Part shown: positions 8,118-15,801 of the stretch, one piece after another
Numbering within the stretch: position 1 is the first letter of the stretch
Layout: every line of letters begins with the position of its first letter
Assembly: GCF_024158915.1 (NCBI RefSeq)
Contig: NZ_JAMZGF010000015.1
Location: forward strand, 1 to 64,000
Source of the DNA: Chryseobacterium sp. S0630
GTDB lineage: Bacteria > Bacteroidota > Bacteroidia > Flavobacteriales > Weeksellaceae
DNA: 64,000 nt
Direction of reading: 5' to 3'
Position numbers and translations under genes: made by a program
The notes under the pieces: model-generated
Seen by the model: the letters and a program-made list of their open reading frames with translations, nothing else
What the model was told of the DNA's origin: nothing
The model's database searches: none

Positions 8118-8837
8118 TTATTTTATAAACTCCAATGTTCCATCAGTAATCCTATAAAACGCTCCCACAATTTTTATCTGTCCTTTATCTTCCATTTCCT
8201 TAAGGATTGGACTTCTTGTTCTTATATCTCTGAGTGCTATTCTGACATTATTTTCAGAAACGAATTTTACAAAATCATCATTTTTTGAGCTTTTCTTTCC
8301 CGTATAGTTTTGACTTATATTCACTGCTGGTTTTATTTTTGAAAGCATCGCTGTCATATTACCCAACTTAACATCGTCAATTGCGCCTTTTATAGCTCCA
8401 CAATGTTGATGCCCCATTACAAGGACAAGTTTGGCTCCTGCTACTTTACAGGCAAACTCGATACTTCCCAATAAATCTTCATCCACAAAATTTCCAGCTA
8501 CTCTTCCCACAAAAACATCTCCTAACCCCTGATCAAAAATATCTTCCACGGGCACACGGCTATCTAAGCAACTTATAACTACTGCTTTCGGATACTGACC
8601 TGTCACAAGCATCCTTGTTTGCCTCGTATGATCTCTCATCGTTACAGTTCCATCTTGGAATCTTTTATTTCCTTCAATGAAATCTTTCAGAACCTCTTCA
8701 CCGGTTAACTTATTCTGTTGCTCTTTTGTCATTACATGAGAAGAAATCTTTGATTGAACCTCTTTATTTTCTGATTTCTTACATGAAACTGCCAATCCAC
8801 ATAGCAGACTTAATAAAAGTATTTTTTTTCTATTCAT
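8118..8837 (-). CDS. Beta-class carbonic anhydrase, lipoprotein
   Basis: 239 residues. The N-terminus is a lipoprotein signal with lipobox LAVSC (Cys19), so the enzyme should be lipid-anchored in the periplasm or outer membrane. The beta-carbonic anhydrase signature is intact: Cys90-x-Asp92-x-Arg94 (SCLDSR) and His143...Cys146 (GHQHCG), giving the zinc ligands and the Asp/Arg dyad. It catalyses CO2 + H2O to bicarbonate + H+. It lies 55 bases downstream of a 1-Cys peroxiredoxin on the same strand and is followed by a good terminator. Confidence 0.92.
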   Translation of the reverse strand: MNRKKILLLSLLCGLAVSCKKSENKEVQSKISSHVMTKEQQNKLTGEEVLKDFIEGNKRFQDGTVTMRDHTRQTRMLVTGQYPKAVVISCLDSRVPVEDIFDQGLGDVFVGRVAGNFVDEDLLGSIEFACKVAGAKLVLVMGHQHCGAIKGAIDDVKLGNMTAMLSKIKPAVNISQNYTGKKSSKNDDFVKFVSENNVRIALRDIRTRSPILKEMEDKGQIKIVGAFYRITDGTLEFIK

Positions 8838-8892
8838 AATCAGATGTGTTTTTTAATTGATCTTTACATCCAGCTACCTCAGCAATAGTCTA

Positions 8893-9528
8893 TTATTTAT
8901 CAGGATGTGGCGTATATCTTAAATAAGGCTTAATTTCTCTAACTCCTTTTGGATATAATTTTCGGGCATCCTCTGTAGAAATGGTGGGAGGAATAATTAC
9001 ATCATCACCATCTTTCCAATTAACAGGAGTTGCAATCGTATATCTATCCACTAACTGTAAAGAATCTAAAACACGCATTATTTCATCAAAATTCCGTCCT
9101 GTAGATGCTGGGTAAGTAATAATTAAACGAATAATCTTATTGGGATCAAGTATCAACAAAGAACGAACTGTTGCTGTTGTGGATGCTTTGGGATGAATAA
9201 AATCATAAAGCTTTGAAACAGTAAGATTATTGTCAGCAATGATGGGAAACTGAACACAAGTCATTTGCGTTTCATTAATGTCTTTTATCCAATTCTGATG
9301 TTCCTCTACTCTATCAACACTTAGTGCAATCATTTTGGTATTTCGTTTAGTAAATTCCGATTGCAACTTAGCTGTCATTCCCAGCTCTGTAGTACATACA
9401 GGAGTATAATCTGCAGGGTGAGAAAACAAAATCCCCCATGAATCCCCAAGGTAATTATAGAAATCTATTTTACCAACAGACGAATCAGCCTGAAAATTTG
9501 GGGCAATATCACCTAATTTAATTGTCAT
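8893..9528 (-). CDS. 1-Cys peroxiredoxin (Prx6 type)
   Basis: 211 residues, the length of Prx6-type peroxiredoxins. The active-site motif FSHPADYTPVCTTELG has peroxidatic Cys45; no resolving Cys is present. The C-terminal extension (TPVNWKDGDDVIIPP, then RYTPHP) is characteristic of this subfamily. It reduces hydroperoxides in the cytosol. It probably forms a unit with the downstream carbonic anhydrase gene. Confidence 0.93.
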   Translation of the reverse strand: MTIKLGDIAPNFQADSSVGKIDFYNYLGDSWGILFSHPADYTPVCTTELGMTAKLQSEFTKRNTKMIALSVDRVEEHQNWIKDINETQMTCVQFPIIADNNLTVSKLYDFIHPKASTTATVRSLLILDPNKIIRLIITYPASTGRNFDEIMRVLDSLQLVDRYTIATPVNWKDGDDVIIPPTISTEDARKLYPKGVREIKPYLRYTPHPDK

Positions 9529-9576
9529 AATTGCTTTATTTTTAAAACTGTTATTATTTTATACTATTGTAAAGTC

Positions 9577-10596
9577 TTATTCTTTGATCAACTTTAACTT
9601 TTCTGATTTCCCATCTTTATTGGAAACTTCAATAAAATAGCAGGCTCTTGGAAGCGCTGATATATCAATTTTATCAGGAGTATTATTAAACCTTTTCACT
9701 AATTTTCCCTCAGCTGTATAAATGTTCACAGAAGATTGTGTTCTTGTTTTTCCAGCCAAATGAATAACATCATGTGCTGGATTAGGATAGATTTTAAAAT
9801 CTTCCTTTGGCGTAAAATTGGCAGTAGATAAATAAACTTCACCTAGCACCTGCGTATAGTCAACTGACTGGTTAATATTAAACAGGGGAATCTGAACAAC
9901 TCCACTGGTAGAGTTTAATAAAGGAAACTTATGGCTACCATCATAATAAGAATAGGTAATATTTGTAATGACTCCAAGGGGTGCTAAATAAGAAGTATCA
10001 AAAGAAGAATATAAAATGAAACTTTGCACTGATCTGACTCTCAAAACATTATTATACACTTGTGATCCTATCATTAATGTTCCGTAAGCATCACCAGAAG
10101 TTGTAATTGTTCCTTTAAAAAGTCCGGATGCTAAGGATGAAGAGAATGTTCCGGCAGCGGTATCTGTTGCAGCATCTGTGATTGTAGATTGATAAGCAAC
10201 AGGATATGTTATAAAGGTTCCGCTATCAGAATTAAAATTTAATGTCGCCTGTGAAGTTACTATTCCAGTTATTTCAAGTTTTGAAGCCGTTGACTTATAA
10301 AATACAGTATTTCCCAAACTATTCATTTTTATAGTTGATCCAGGATAAGTTATAAGTTCTGCAGGTGTTACTGCTGCATATGAGGTAATACTTAAGGGCC
10401 CTTGTGTTAAATTTGCATTATTGAAAGTTGCATTATTTCCAATTGCAGAATGATCTGGCACTCCATTGGCTGTATAGTTATTCACTACATCTCCTATGAT
10501 TGGATCGTTAAATGCTTTAGTAATTGCTGTAGTTGTTTGTGCTGGAAATAGGCTAAAACCACCTAAGAGAATTCCAATAATTTCTTTTGTCATCAT
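9577..10596 (-). CDS. T9SS-secreted hypothetical protein
   Basis: 339 residues. A signal peptide (IIGILLGGFSLFPAQ) is followed by ~250 residues rich in Thr, Ser, Asn and beta-type sequence with no domain I recognise. The last ~75 residues are a T9SS type A sorting domain: KIYPNPAHDVIHL, then INIYTAEGK-like segments, ending KLIKE. The protein should be secreted or surface attached; its function is unknown. It lies 48 bases upstream of the peroxiredoxin gene on the same strand. Confidence 0.85.
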   Translation of the reverse strand: MMTKEIIGILLGGFSLFPAQTTTAITKAFNDPIIGDVVNNYTANGVPDHSAIGNNATFNNANLTQGPLSITSYAAVTPAELITYPGSTIKMNSLGNTVFYKSTASKLEITGIVTSQATLNFNSDSGTFITYPVAYQSTITDAATDTAAGTFSSSLASGLFKGTITTSGDAYGTLMIGSQVYNNVLRVRSVQSFILYSSFDTSYLAPLGVITNITYSYYDGSHKFPLLNSTSGVVQIPLFNINQSVDYTQVLGEVYLSTANFTPKEDFKIYPNPAHDVIHLAGKTRTQSSVNIYTAEGKLVKRFNNTPDKIDISALPRACYFIEVSNKDGKSEKLKLIKE

Positions 10597-10985
10597 TCTT
10601 ATTTAAATAGTATTACTTTCTTTGAATTAGGTGTCAAAACTATTTAAAAACTGATGCATTGAATAATTTAGCTCGTAGACATTACACTATAATACTGTAA
10701 ATATTAATTGCAGAAATAAATAAATACTATAAGAAAGCTTTAAAATCTTAGATATAAAAAAAGCGCTGAAAATTTTCAGCACCTACTTTTTTAATATGAT
10801 AATAGTATTCTTTTATTTTTTAGGAAAAATACTTTTAAATAAATTAGAAAAAAATTACCACCAAAATTTTCTATTTATGATCGTAATATCATAAAGCCTT
10901 TTAAACAGGCACACTACATTTACATTAGTGTTTAATTATAAAAACAAGGAAACACACAGGAGGAAGAGCAAATCTTTAGTCCCCA
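10597..10985. other. Intergenic region with a bidirectional terminator
   Basis: AT-rich spacer between two minus-strand genes. Apart from the hairpin at 10759-10786 I see no gene or clear repeat. Confidence 0.5.
10759..10786. terminator. Bidirectional hairpin terminator
   Basis: The palindrome GCTGAAAATTTTCAGC (10764-10779) has an A run before it and a T run after it, so it can act on either strand. It probably ends the minus-strand HTH gene transcript. Confidence 0.65.
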
Positions 10986-11930
10986 TTATAAAGTATCTAT
11001 CCATTTATATAGATCTGTATCAGAAGATATTCTGAATGATTTTCTAAGTCTGCTTTTTCTCGTCTGAACGGTACGCACCGAAATACAGTTGTATTCTGCT
11101 ATATCTTTTGTGGTGAAACCAAGCTTGAGAAGAGCACAAAGTTTAAACTCCTCTGCTGTAATCTCCGGATTTATCTCAGTAAGATTGTCATATAAATTGG
11201 GAAATGAAGATTTCATTTTGGGTATAAAAGCAATATCATCATTCATGGCAAATTTCACTAGATTTTCCAGATCCATATCATCTTTTCTGTTGAGCTTTTC
11301 ACGCATACTCGCCATTATTTTTTCACCACGAAGAACCTCTTTGTATAGTTTTAAAATCATAAAATGCTTTGACAGGATAAAATAGCCAAGAATCCCAAAC
11401 CATATAAACACATTGATAAAAGCAAAGAATCTCTGATTTTTTGAAAATTCTAAATTTTCCACTCCCGCAACCCTGAATATCCTAAAATCATAATAATGGC
11501 TTATTAGAAAAAGAATAAATGCAGTAGCAAAAACAATGATAATATACCTCGAAGTTTCCTTTGTATTAAAAATAAATAATGATGTATTAAGAATCAAAAA
11601 ATAGTACAATGACAAGCCGTTTCCAAAACCTGATGTGGATGAAAAATAGAAAACCAGCAGCATAGAAATCTCCATAACGATAAGGCATACCAAAATATTT
11701 TGACGGGCCCTTGTAAAAAAGAAAAGAAAAAGGAAAATTCCTCCCAGCACAAACAATCCCCAAAAAAAGTTACTAAATCCAAAAAGTAAGTCTCTCAATC
11801 CGTTCAAAAGCAAAACAACCCCGATAGAAAATGCAAACAAATTTAATCGCTGAGCATCGATACGCTTAAGCATATCCGTGTCAGGATCAATATGCAGGTT
11901 TTTTATATAATTAAATATTTTACGTGACAT
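10986..11930 (-). CDS. Membrane-anchored LuxR-type HTH regulator
   Basis: About 314 residues from the ATG at 11930 (an upstream in-frame ATG at 11969 would add 13 residues). A short cytosolic N-terminus is followed by about six transmembrane helices (LFAFSIGVVLLLNGL, FLFFFTRARQNILVCLIV, YYFLILNTSLFIF, IIIVFATAFILFLIS, FFAFINVFIWFGILGYFIL). A linker leads to a C-terminal LuxR/GerE-like helix-turn-helix: ITAEEFKLCALLKLGFTTK, DIAEYNCISVRTVQTRKSR. This architecture of membrane sensor plus HTH is common in Chryseobacterium. Target and ligand are unknown. Confidence 0.8.
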   Translation of the reverse strand: MSRKIFNYIKNLHIDPDTDMLKRIDAQRLNLFAFSIGVVLLLNGLRDLLFGFSNFFWGLFVLGGIFLFLFFFTRARQNILVCLIVMEISMLLVFYFSSTSGFGNGLSLYYFLILNTSLFIFNTKETSRYIIIVFATAFILFLISHYYDFRIFRVAGVENLEFSKNQRFFAFINVFIWFGILGYFILSKHFMILKLYKEVLRGEKIMASMREKLNRKDDMDLENLVKFAMNDDIAFIPKMKSSFPNLYDNLTEINPEITAEEFKLCALLKLGFTTKDIAEYNCISVRTVQTRKSRLRKSFRISSDTDLYKWIDTL

Positions 11931-12140
11931 TACTAATAAACAATTGCTTAAAAGATAATAATTATTCATATAAAAACTAATACTTTCTAATTATTTCTAA
12001 AAACAACACAAACAAAAAACAATAAGTTTTTAGGCATACAGAAAACGAGCTTCTTTTCAGGCCTCCTACTATTATCTTTGGTATCTCTCATAGCTAAAAA
12101 GCTAACATATTTTAGGCTCATCTATTGTTATGACACATTT

Positions 12141-12467
12141 CTAGATTAAAAATTTTTTTCTCCATTTGGTTACTGTATTACGACTTAGTTTAAAATGGAA
12201 GGCAAGTTGGATATTGTTGAGTTTATTTTTTTTCTGATAATCAAGTATACTAAGTATATCTTTTTTTCTGAATGAACGATGTCTCTGACTGGCAGCAAAA
12301 GTTTCTTTGTCCGGAGTTCCAAAAATTTTTTCGTTAAGTTCCATAATATCCACAACAGATAAGTTTTCTTTCTGTAATAACCGTTGGCAGGAATCTCTTT
12401 TTTCCGGAAACTCTTTTACTATGATGTCATTATAAATTCTTTTATAATCGGGGATTAATTTTTCCAT
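12141..12467 (-). CDS. Small protein with transposase-like HTH
   Basis: 108 residues. The C-terminal ~45 residues form a helix-turn-helix of the Tnp/HTH_28 type (ILSILDYQKKNKLNNIQLA, FHFKLSRNTVTKWRKKF). The N-terminal 60 residues have no recognised domain. There is no catalytic domain and no inverted repeats, so it is more likely a stand-alone DNA-binding protein than an IS fragment. It starts 13 bases after the stop of a second protein with a similar C-terminal HTH, and the two probably form an operon. Confidence 0.65.
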   Translation of the reverse strand: MEKLIPDYKRIYNDIIVKEFPEKRDSCQRLLQKENLSVVDIMELNEKIFGTPDKETFAASQRHRSFRKKDILSILDYQKKNKLNNIQLAFHFKLSRNTVTKWRKKFLI

Positions 12468-12480
12468 AAGATGTTTATAT

Positions 12481-12918
12481 TTAATTTTCTTCGCCTTTAT
12501 ACTTCCATATCCATTTATACAGCGTTGTTTTCGGAATTTTATAATGTTCTATTACTTCTGTTTTTGACATTTCTCCCGACTCTATTTGTCTCAGAATAAA
12601 ATCGATGATTTCCTTTGTGTAAATATTTTTACGGAACTGGGGTAAACCCGTTTTTTTATTCTGTTTATGTTCCGTGTTTTTACCTGCTATTGCAGGAGCA
12701 TATAATATCAGATGTTGTGAATACAGCCTGAAAAAATCATATTCTAATAGTTTACTCCATTTCAACAGATTTTCTATTTCTATGCTTGTAGCCTTGTACA
12801 TTATTCTTATTTCCTGCTCTGTACATTTCATAAAACTACAGATACGGGATAGTTCTATACCGCAGTCTGCAACTTCTTTTTCAATCAATGGTCCTATTGG
12901 AATCTCTTTAAAATTCAT
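12481..12918 (-). CDS. Small regulator with transposase-like HTH
   Basis: 145 residues. The N-terminal half looks like an XRE-type helical bundle (IELSRICSFMKCTEQEIRI). A basic linker (KQNKKTGLPQFRKN) leads to a C-terminal transposase-type HTH: IIDFILRQIESGEMSKTE, VIEHYKIPKTTLYKWIWKY. No DDE domain is present. It is the first gene of the pair with the 108-residue HTH protein. Confidence 0.65.
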   Translation of the reverse strand: MNFKEIPIGPLIEKEVADCGIELSRICSFMKCTEQEIRIMYKATSIEIENLLKWSKLLEYDFFRLYSQHLILYAPAIAGKNTEHKQNKKTGLPQFRKNIYTKEIIDFILRQIESGEMSKTEVIEHYKIPKTTLYKWIWKYKGEEN

Positions 12919-12962
12919 TAGTCTGTGTTTTTACAATCGTTTAATTGAGGGTATTTTATAAA

Positions 12963-12988
12963 CCGGCAGACGGAAATTCATCTGCCGG
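12963..12988 (-). terminator. Terminator of the 13044-14321 gene
   Basis: CCGGCAGA / TCTGCCGG, an 8-bp GC-rich stem with a 10-base loop. On the minus strand it is followed by TTTATAAAAT. Confidence 0.65.
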
Positions 12989-13043
12989 ATACAATGAACT
13001 TAAGGTGCTTTAATCTGTTCTATTTTTATACTTTCATATCAAA

Positions 13044-14321
13044 TCAATAGGCAGACATTCTTTGCGCAGTCATGAAGACACGTCGGATGTTATTACTGGG
13101 ATCAGTATCATTTAAATTATCTACAGAAACAAACACTATTATTCTGTACCAAATTCCGTCTACAAGTAAATCTACTGTTTCTATCTCCTGAGAATTATCA
13201 GATCCAGTCCTATCACCAGAGGTTGCAGTAATCGCTGTTGAAGTACTATTCATATTGTCTCCCCAGTTAAGATAAAGTCCGTCATCTGTTTGCAGGTAAC
13301 CGCCCGGAGCGAGTAAAACATTAGCACGGCGATAATTATTTACACTCGATAAGGCAGAATACCAAACTTTAATATTAGAAGCAAAAACATTTACCAAACG
13401 AGGAACGTAGGTAACTCCTCCGGAACCTACATTGGAACTACTGGTAAAACTAAGATCCAATCTTATCTTTTGTCCTAAAATAGCATCGTAAGTACCGCCA
13501 ATATATGTACTCAATAATCCTACATACGTCGCTGGTAATGTATAGGTAAAGAACTGGTATTCTCCGGGAGCAAGTACTTTTCCAAGACCAACTGTTGCAC
13601 TACAGCTTTGTCCTCCGATTGAAAGAGGAAATGTTGTTGTATTTGGACTGGAAACCGTTGGTGTCCCGGAAATAGTATAGTTTAAAGTACCAGAGCCTTG
13701 TGCAAAATTACCCTGTTGAAGAGTTGCAGTAAGTCCATTTACAGGTCCTATAGTTTGTGCAGCGTATATTCCTCCATTTCCTCCTTTATAGGGAACTGAC
13801 ATTGTACCTGCAAAAGGAACACCACTGGTATAGGTAAGCGGCTCAAGAGTAGCATTTGTGCAATTCAAAGTACCTATTGTACCCTGCTGTAATGAGCGTC
13901 CATCCAAGGGTTTCCATTGAGCTCCGTCCCAATAGACATATCCTTTAAAGGTAAGGGCAGCTGTTCCTAAGTTGTATACCAATAAACCAACTGCAGGACT
14001 ATTAATTGTAGCCGCATCGTCATACGCTGTTAAAGCTACTCTTGGACCTAAAAATCCTTTTTGACTCCCTGATGCAAGCTGGCTTACATTAAGCTCCAAA
14101 ATAGCAGATGCGTCGGGAACTGCACCAATACCTGTAGCCCCTGATGAGGTTACGATAAAATCATTTGCTAGTTGTGCTGCTGTAGGAGTTCCTGTGACTG
14201 CATTGTTTTTACCACCATCAATATTGAAAACCCCTTGTGGATTTTGCGTATTGACGCCTACTTGAGCGAAAGTTGATGAGCCAATTGCCAAGGCAAGGAT
14301 TGTATAAAATTTATTTTTCAT
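13044..14321 (-). CDS. Secreted hypothetical protein of the flavobacterial 'GVNTQNPQG' type
   Basis: 425 residues. A signal peptide ends STFAQ and is followed at once by VGVNTQNPQGVFNIDGG, a start shared by many secreted flavobacterial proteins. Residues ~60-140 (DASAILELNVS, GFLGPRVALT, GLLVYNLGTAALTFKGYVYWDG) form the repeated N-terminal module. The remaining ~280 residues are Gly/Thr/Ser-rich beta-type sequence without a known domain. No T9SS tail is seen. An adhesin or surface-layer role is possible but unproven. It lies 85 bases downstream of another secreted protein gene, with a terminator hairpin between. Confidence 0.75.
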   Translation of the reverse strand: MKNKFYTILALAIGSSTFAQVGVNTQNPQGVFNIDGGKNNAVTGTPTAAQLANDFIVTSSGATGIGAVPDASAILELNVSQLASGSQKGFLGPRVALTAYDDAATINSPAVGLLVYNLGTAALTFKGYVYWDGAQWKPLDGRSLQQGTIGTLNCTNATLEPLTYTSGVPFAGTMSVPYKGGNGGIYAAQTIGPVNGLTATLQQGNFAQGSGTLNYTISGTPTVSSPNTTTFPLSIGGQSCSATVGLGKVLAPGEYQFFTYTLPATYVGLLSTYIGGTYDAILGQKIRLDLSFTSSSNVGSGGVTYVPRLVNVFASNIKVWYSALSSVNNYRRANVLLAPGGYLQTDDGLYLNWGDNMNSTSTAITATSGDRTGSDNSQEIETVDLLVDGIWYRIIVFVSVDNLNDTDPSNNIRRVFMTAQRMSAY

Positions 14322-14344
14322 TTTGTTTGATATTTTTGGAAAAA

Positions 14345-14370
14345 GGAAAAGAGTCTTGTAACTCTTTTCC
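14345..14370 (-). terminator. Hairpin between two secreted-protein genes
   Basis: GGAAAAGAGT / ACTCTTTTCC, a 10-bp stem with a 6-base loop. On the minus strand it is followed by a run of T. It may fully or partly terminate the 14407-14994 transcript. Confidence 0.65.
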
Positions 14371-14406
14371 TGAGTTACTATATTTTGAATTTGTGTTTCT
14401 GTTATT

Positions 14407-14994
14407 TTAGTATAAAATAGATTTAAAAAAAGGAGGAGGCCGAATCTGTATTCCCGTTAGAAAAGCCCTTTTGTATACCACTCTTTTGAGAGCCTGTTCT
14501 GGAAAAACCTGATTTTTGTATAGGGCAAACATCTTATATTTAGTCTGTAATACCCCTTTTTTTTCTTTAAAAGTGTTAGTTATGATAATAGCAATATCTT
14601 CTGATTTATCATAAGAAATGATATTGGAGCTGTTATTTTCTGTTATATAAATTTTCTGTTCAGAAGTCGATTTCAGTGCTTTTTTTGCTGCTTTTTTGCT
14701 GTCAGCTTTCTTTACTGTTTTAGCAAAAAAGGTCTGTTGTGATTTTGATAAAGAAGAAAGCTCAACCACTTTGATATTGGAAATTTGTTCCGGATGATAT
14801 ACTGTAGTGAAGTCTTTAATATATAATGAAACCAGACTGTCTTTTCTTTCTTTCAGAAAAAGAATACTGTCTTTGATATTGAGATCGCAGTCTTTTCCAA
14901 TGTATAATTGAGCATACATATTACAAAAAGAACATAGCAAAAGAAGCATACCTGATGCCTTTTTCAACTTATAACTACTGTTCTTAAAATACAT
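14407..14994 (-). CDS. Exported hypothetical protein
   Basis: 196 residues from the ATG at 14994, chosen because it directly precedes a signal peptide (KKASGMLLLLCSFCNMYAQ). The frame stays open to an upstream ATG at 15093, which would place 33 residues before the signal. The mature part contains DSILFLKERKDSLVSLY, a Lys/Ala-rich stretch (KADSKKAAKKALKS) and IAIIITNTF. No family recognised. Confidence 0.6.
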   Translation of the reverse strand: MYFKNSSYKLKKASGMLLLLCSFCNMYAQLYIGKDCDLNIKDSILFLKERKDSLVSLYIKDFTTVYHPEQISNIKVVELSSLSKSQQTFFAKTVKKADSKKAAKKALKSTSEQKIYITENNSSNIISYDKSEDIAIIITNTFKEKKGVLQTKYKMFALYKNQVFPEQALKRVVYKRAFLTGIQIRPPPFFKSILY

Positions 14995-15629
14995 TTTCAC
15001 CTCATCGGAATTGAGTGGTAAAATTGATCTTATTTTAAGCTGAAATAAAGAAATAATATACGCTACAGATACCTTATCAATACGCTGCAGCATACGACAT
15101 AGATACCATCAAAATGGACATAATTATTTTAAAATATTGATTTTGATATAATTATAGTGATAAAATATATTTTCATTCTGAACCTATGATACACTCTTAA
15201 AGATGATATCAACAACAGAAGTTCTCTTGTTGATTTCTACATTGACCTGGCAATATATTATAGAAACGTCTAATTCTATATTGAAAAATAATCCATAAAA
15301 AAATCCCCAGATCTCTCCGAGGATAAAAAAAACTAATAACCATGAAAACTCAAATAAAAAATGAGTCTGTTGTATGGTGCAATTTATAATGATACATTAA
15401 CAATAACAAAACATTTCTGTAGATATAAATTATAGTTGTGTAAATTTTGTTTGTAATATTTCTCAATATTGTTTGATGTTCCTAGGTGTTGTTGAGATAG
15501 TAAATCTATGAAAGAGAAAGGAATTACAGATAACGACAGAAGAATGACAATAAAAAATAAAGATTATAATTATCAATAAGGCATGAGCCATTATTATGAA
15601 TTGGGGCTATTTTTGGGGGTGAAATAAAA
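14995..15629. other. Long AT-rich spacer
   Basis: No supported gene. Two tiny plus-strand frames begin at 15342 (15 codons) and 15509 (23 codons), both without convincing translation signals. Confidence 0.4.
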
Positions 15630-15655
15630 AAATCGCCCTATTAATAAGGCGATTT
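15630..15655 (-). terminator. Terminator of the tRNA-Arg gene
   Basis: AAATCGCC / GGCGATTT, an 8-bp stem starting 2 bases after the tRNA 3' end. On the minus strand a run of seven T follows. Confidence 0.85.
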
Positions 15656-15656
15656 G

Positions 15657-15728
15657 TGACCGCAGAAGGATTCGAACCCTCACTGTCGGAGCCGAAATCC
15701 GAAGTTCTATCCATTAAACTATGCAGCC
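15657..15728 (-). tRNA. tRNA-Arg (anticodon TCG)
   Basis: Read on the minus strand the 72-base sequence folds as a cloverleaf. The acceptor stem is GGCTGCA / TGCGGTC, the D arm is GTTTAATGGATAGAAC, the anticodon stem is TCGGA / TCCGA around a 7-base loop with anticodon TCG, and the T arm is GAGGG-TTCGAAT-CCTTC. The discriminator is A and CCA is not encoded. TCG decodes CGA (and CGG by wobble). Confidence 0.93.
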
Positions 15729-15730
15729 TA

Positions 15731-15800
15731 TTCCAGGTAGCAGATGATAGGAATTAGATAATAGGTGTTGAGCCTTTTAATTCTATCCTATATTCTACCT
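15731..15800. repeat. Heptad-periodic intergenic repeat
   Basis: Consecutive 7-mers CAGGTAG, CAGATGA, TAGGAAT, TAGATAA, TAGGTGT (from 15734) share YAG at a fixed phase. The right part (TTCTATCC, TATTCTACC) is roughly its inverse complement, so the locus can form an imperfect hairpin. It sits just after the TonB-receptor-like gene on the minus strand. Confidence 0.65.
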
Positions 15801-15801
15801 T

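Noticed and set aside
12141..12918. Insertion sequence
   Set aside because: Only HTH domains, no catalytic residues and no terminal inverted repeats or target duplication seen.
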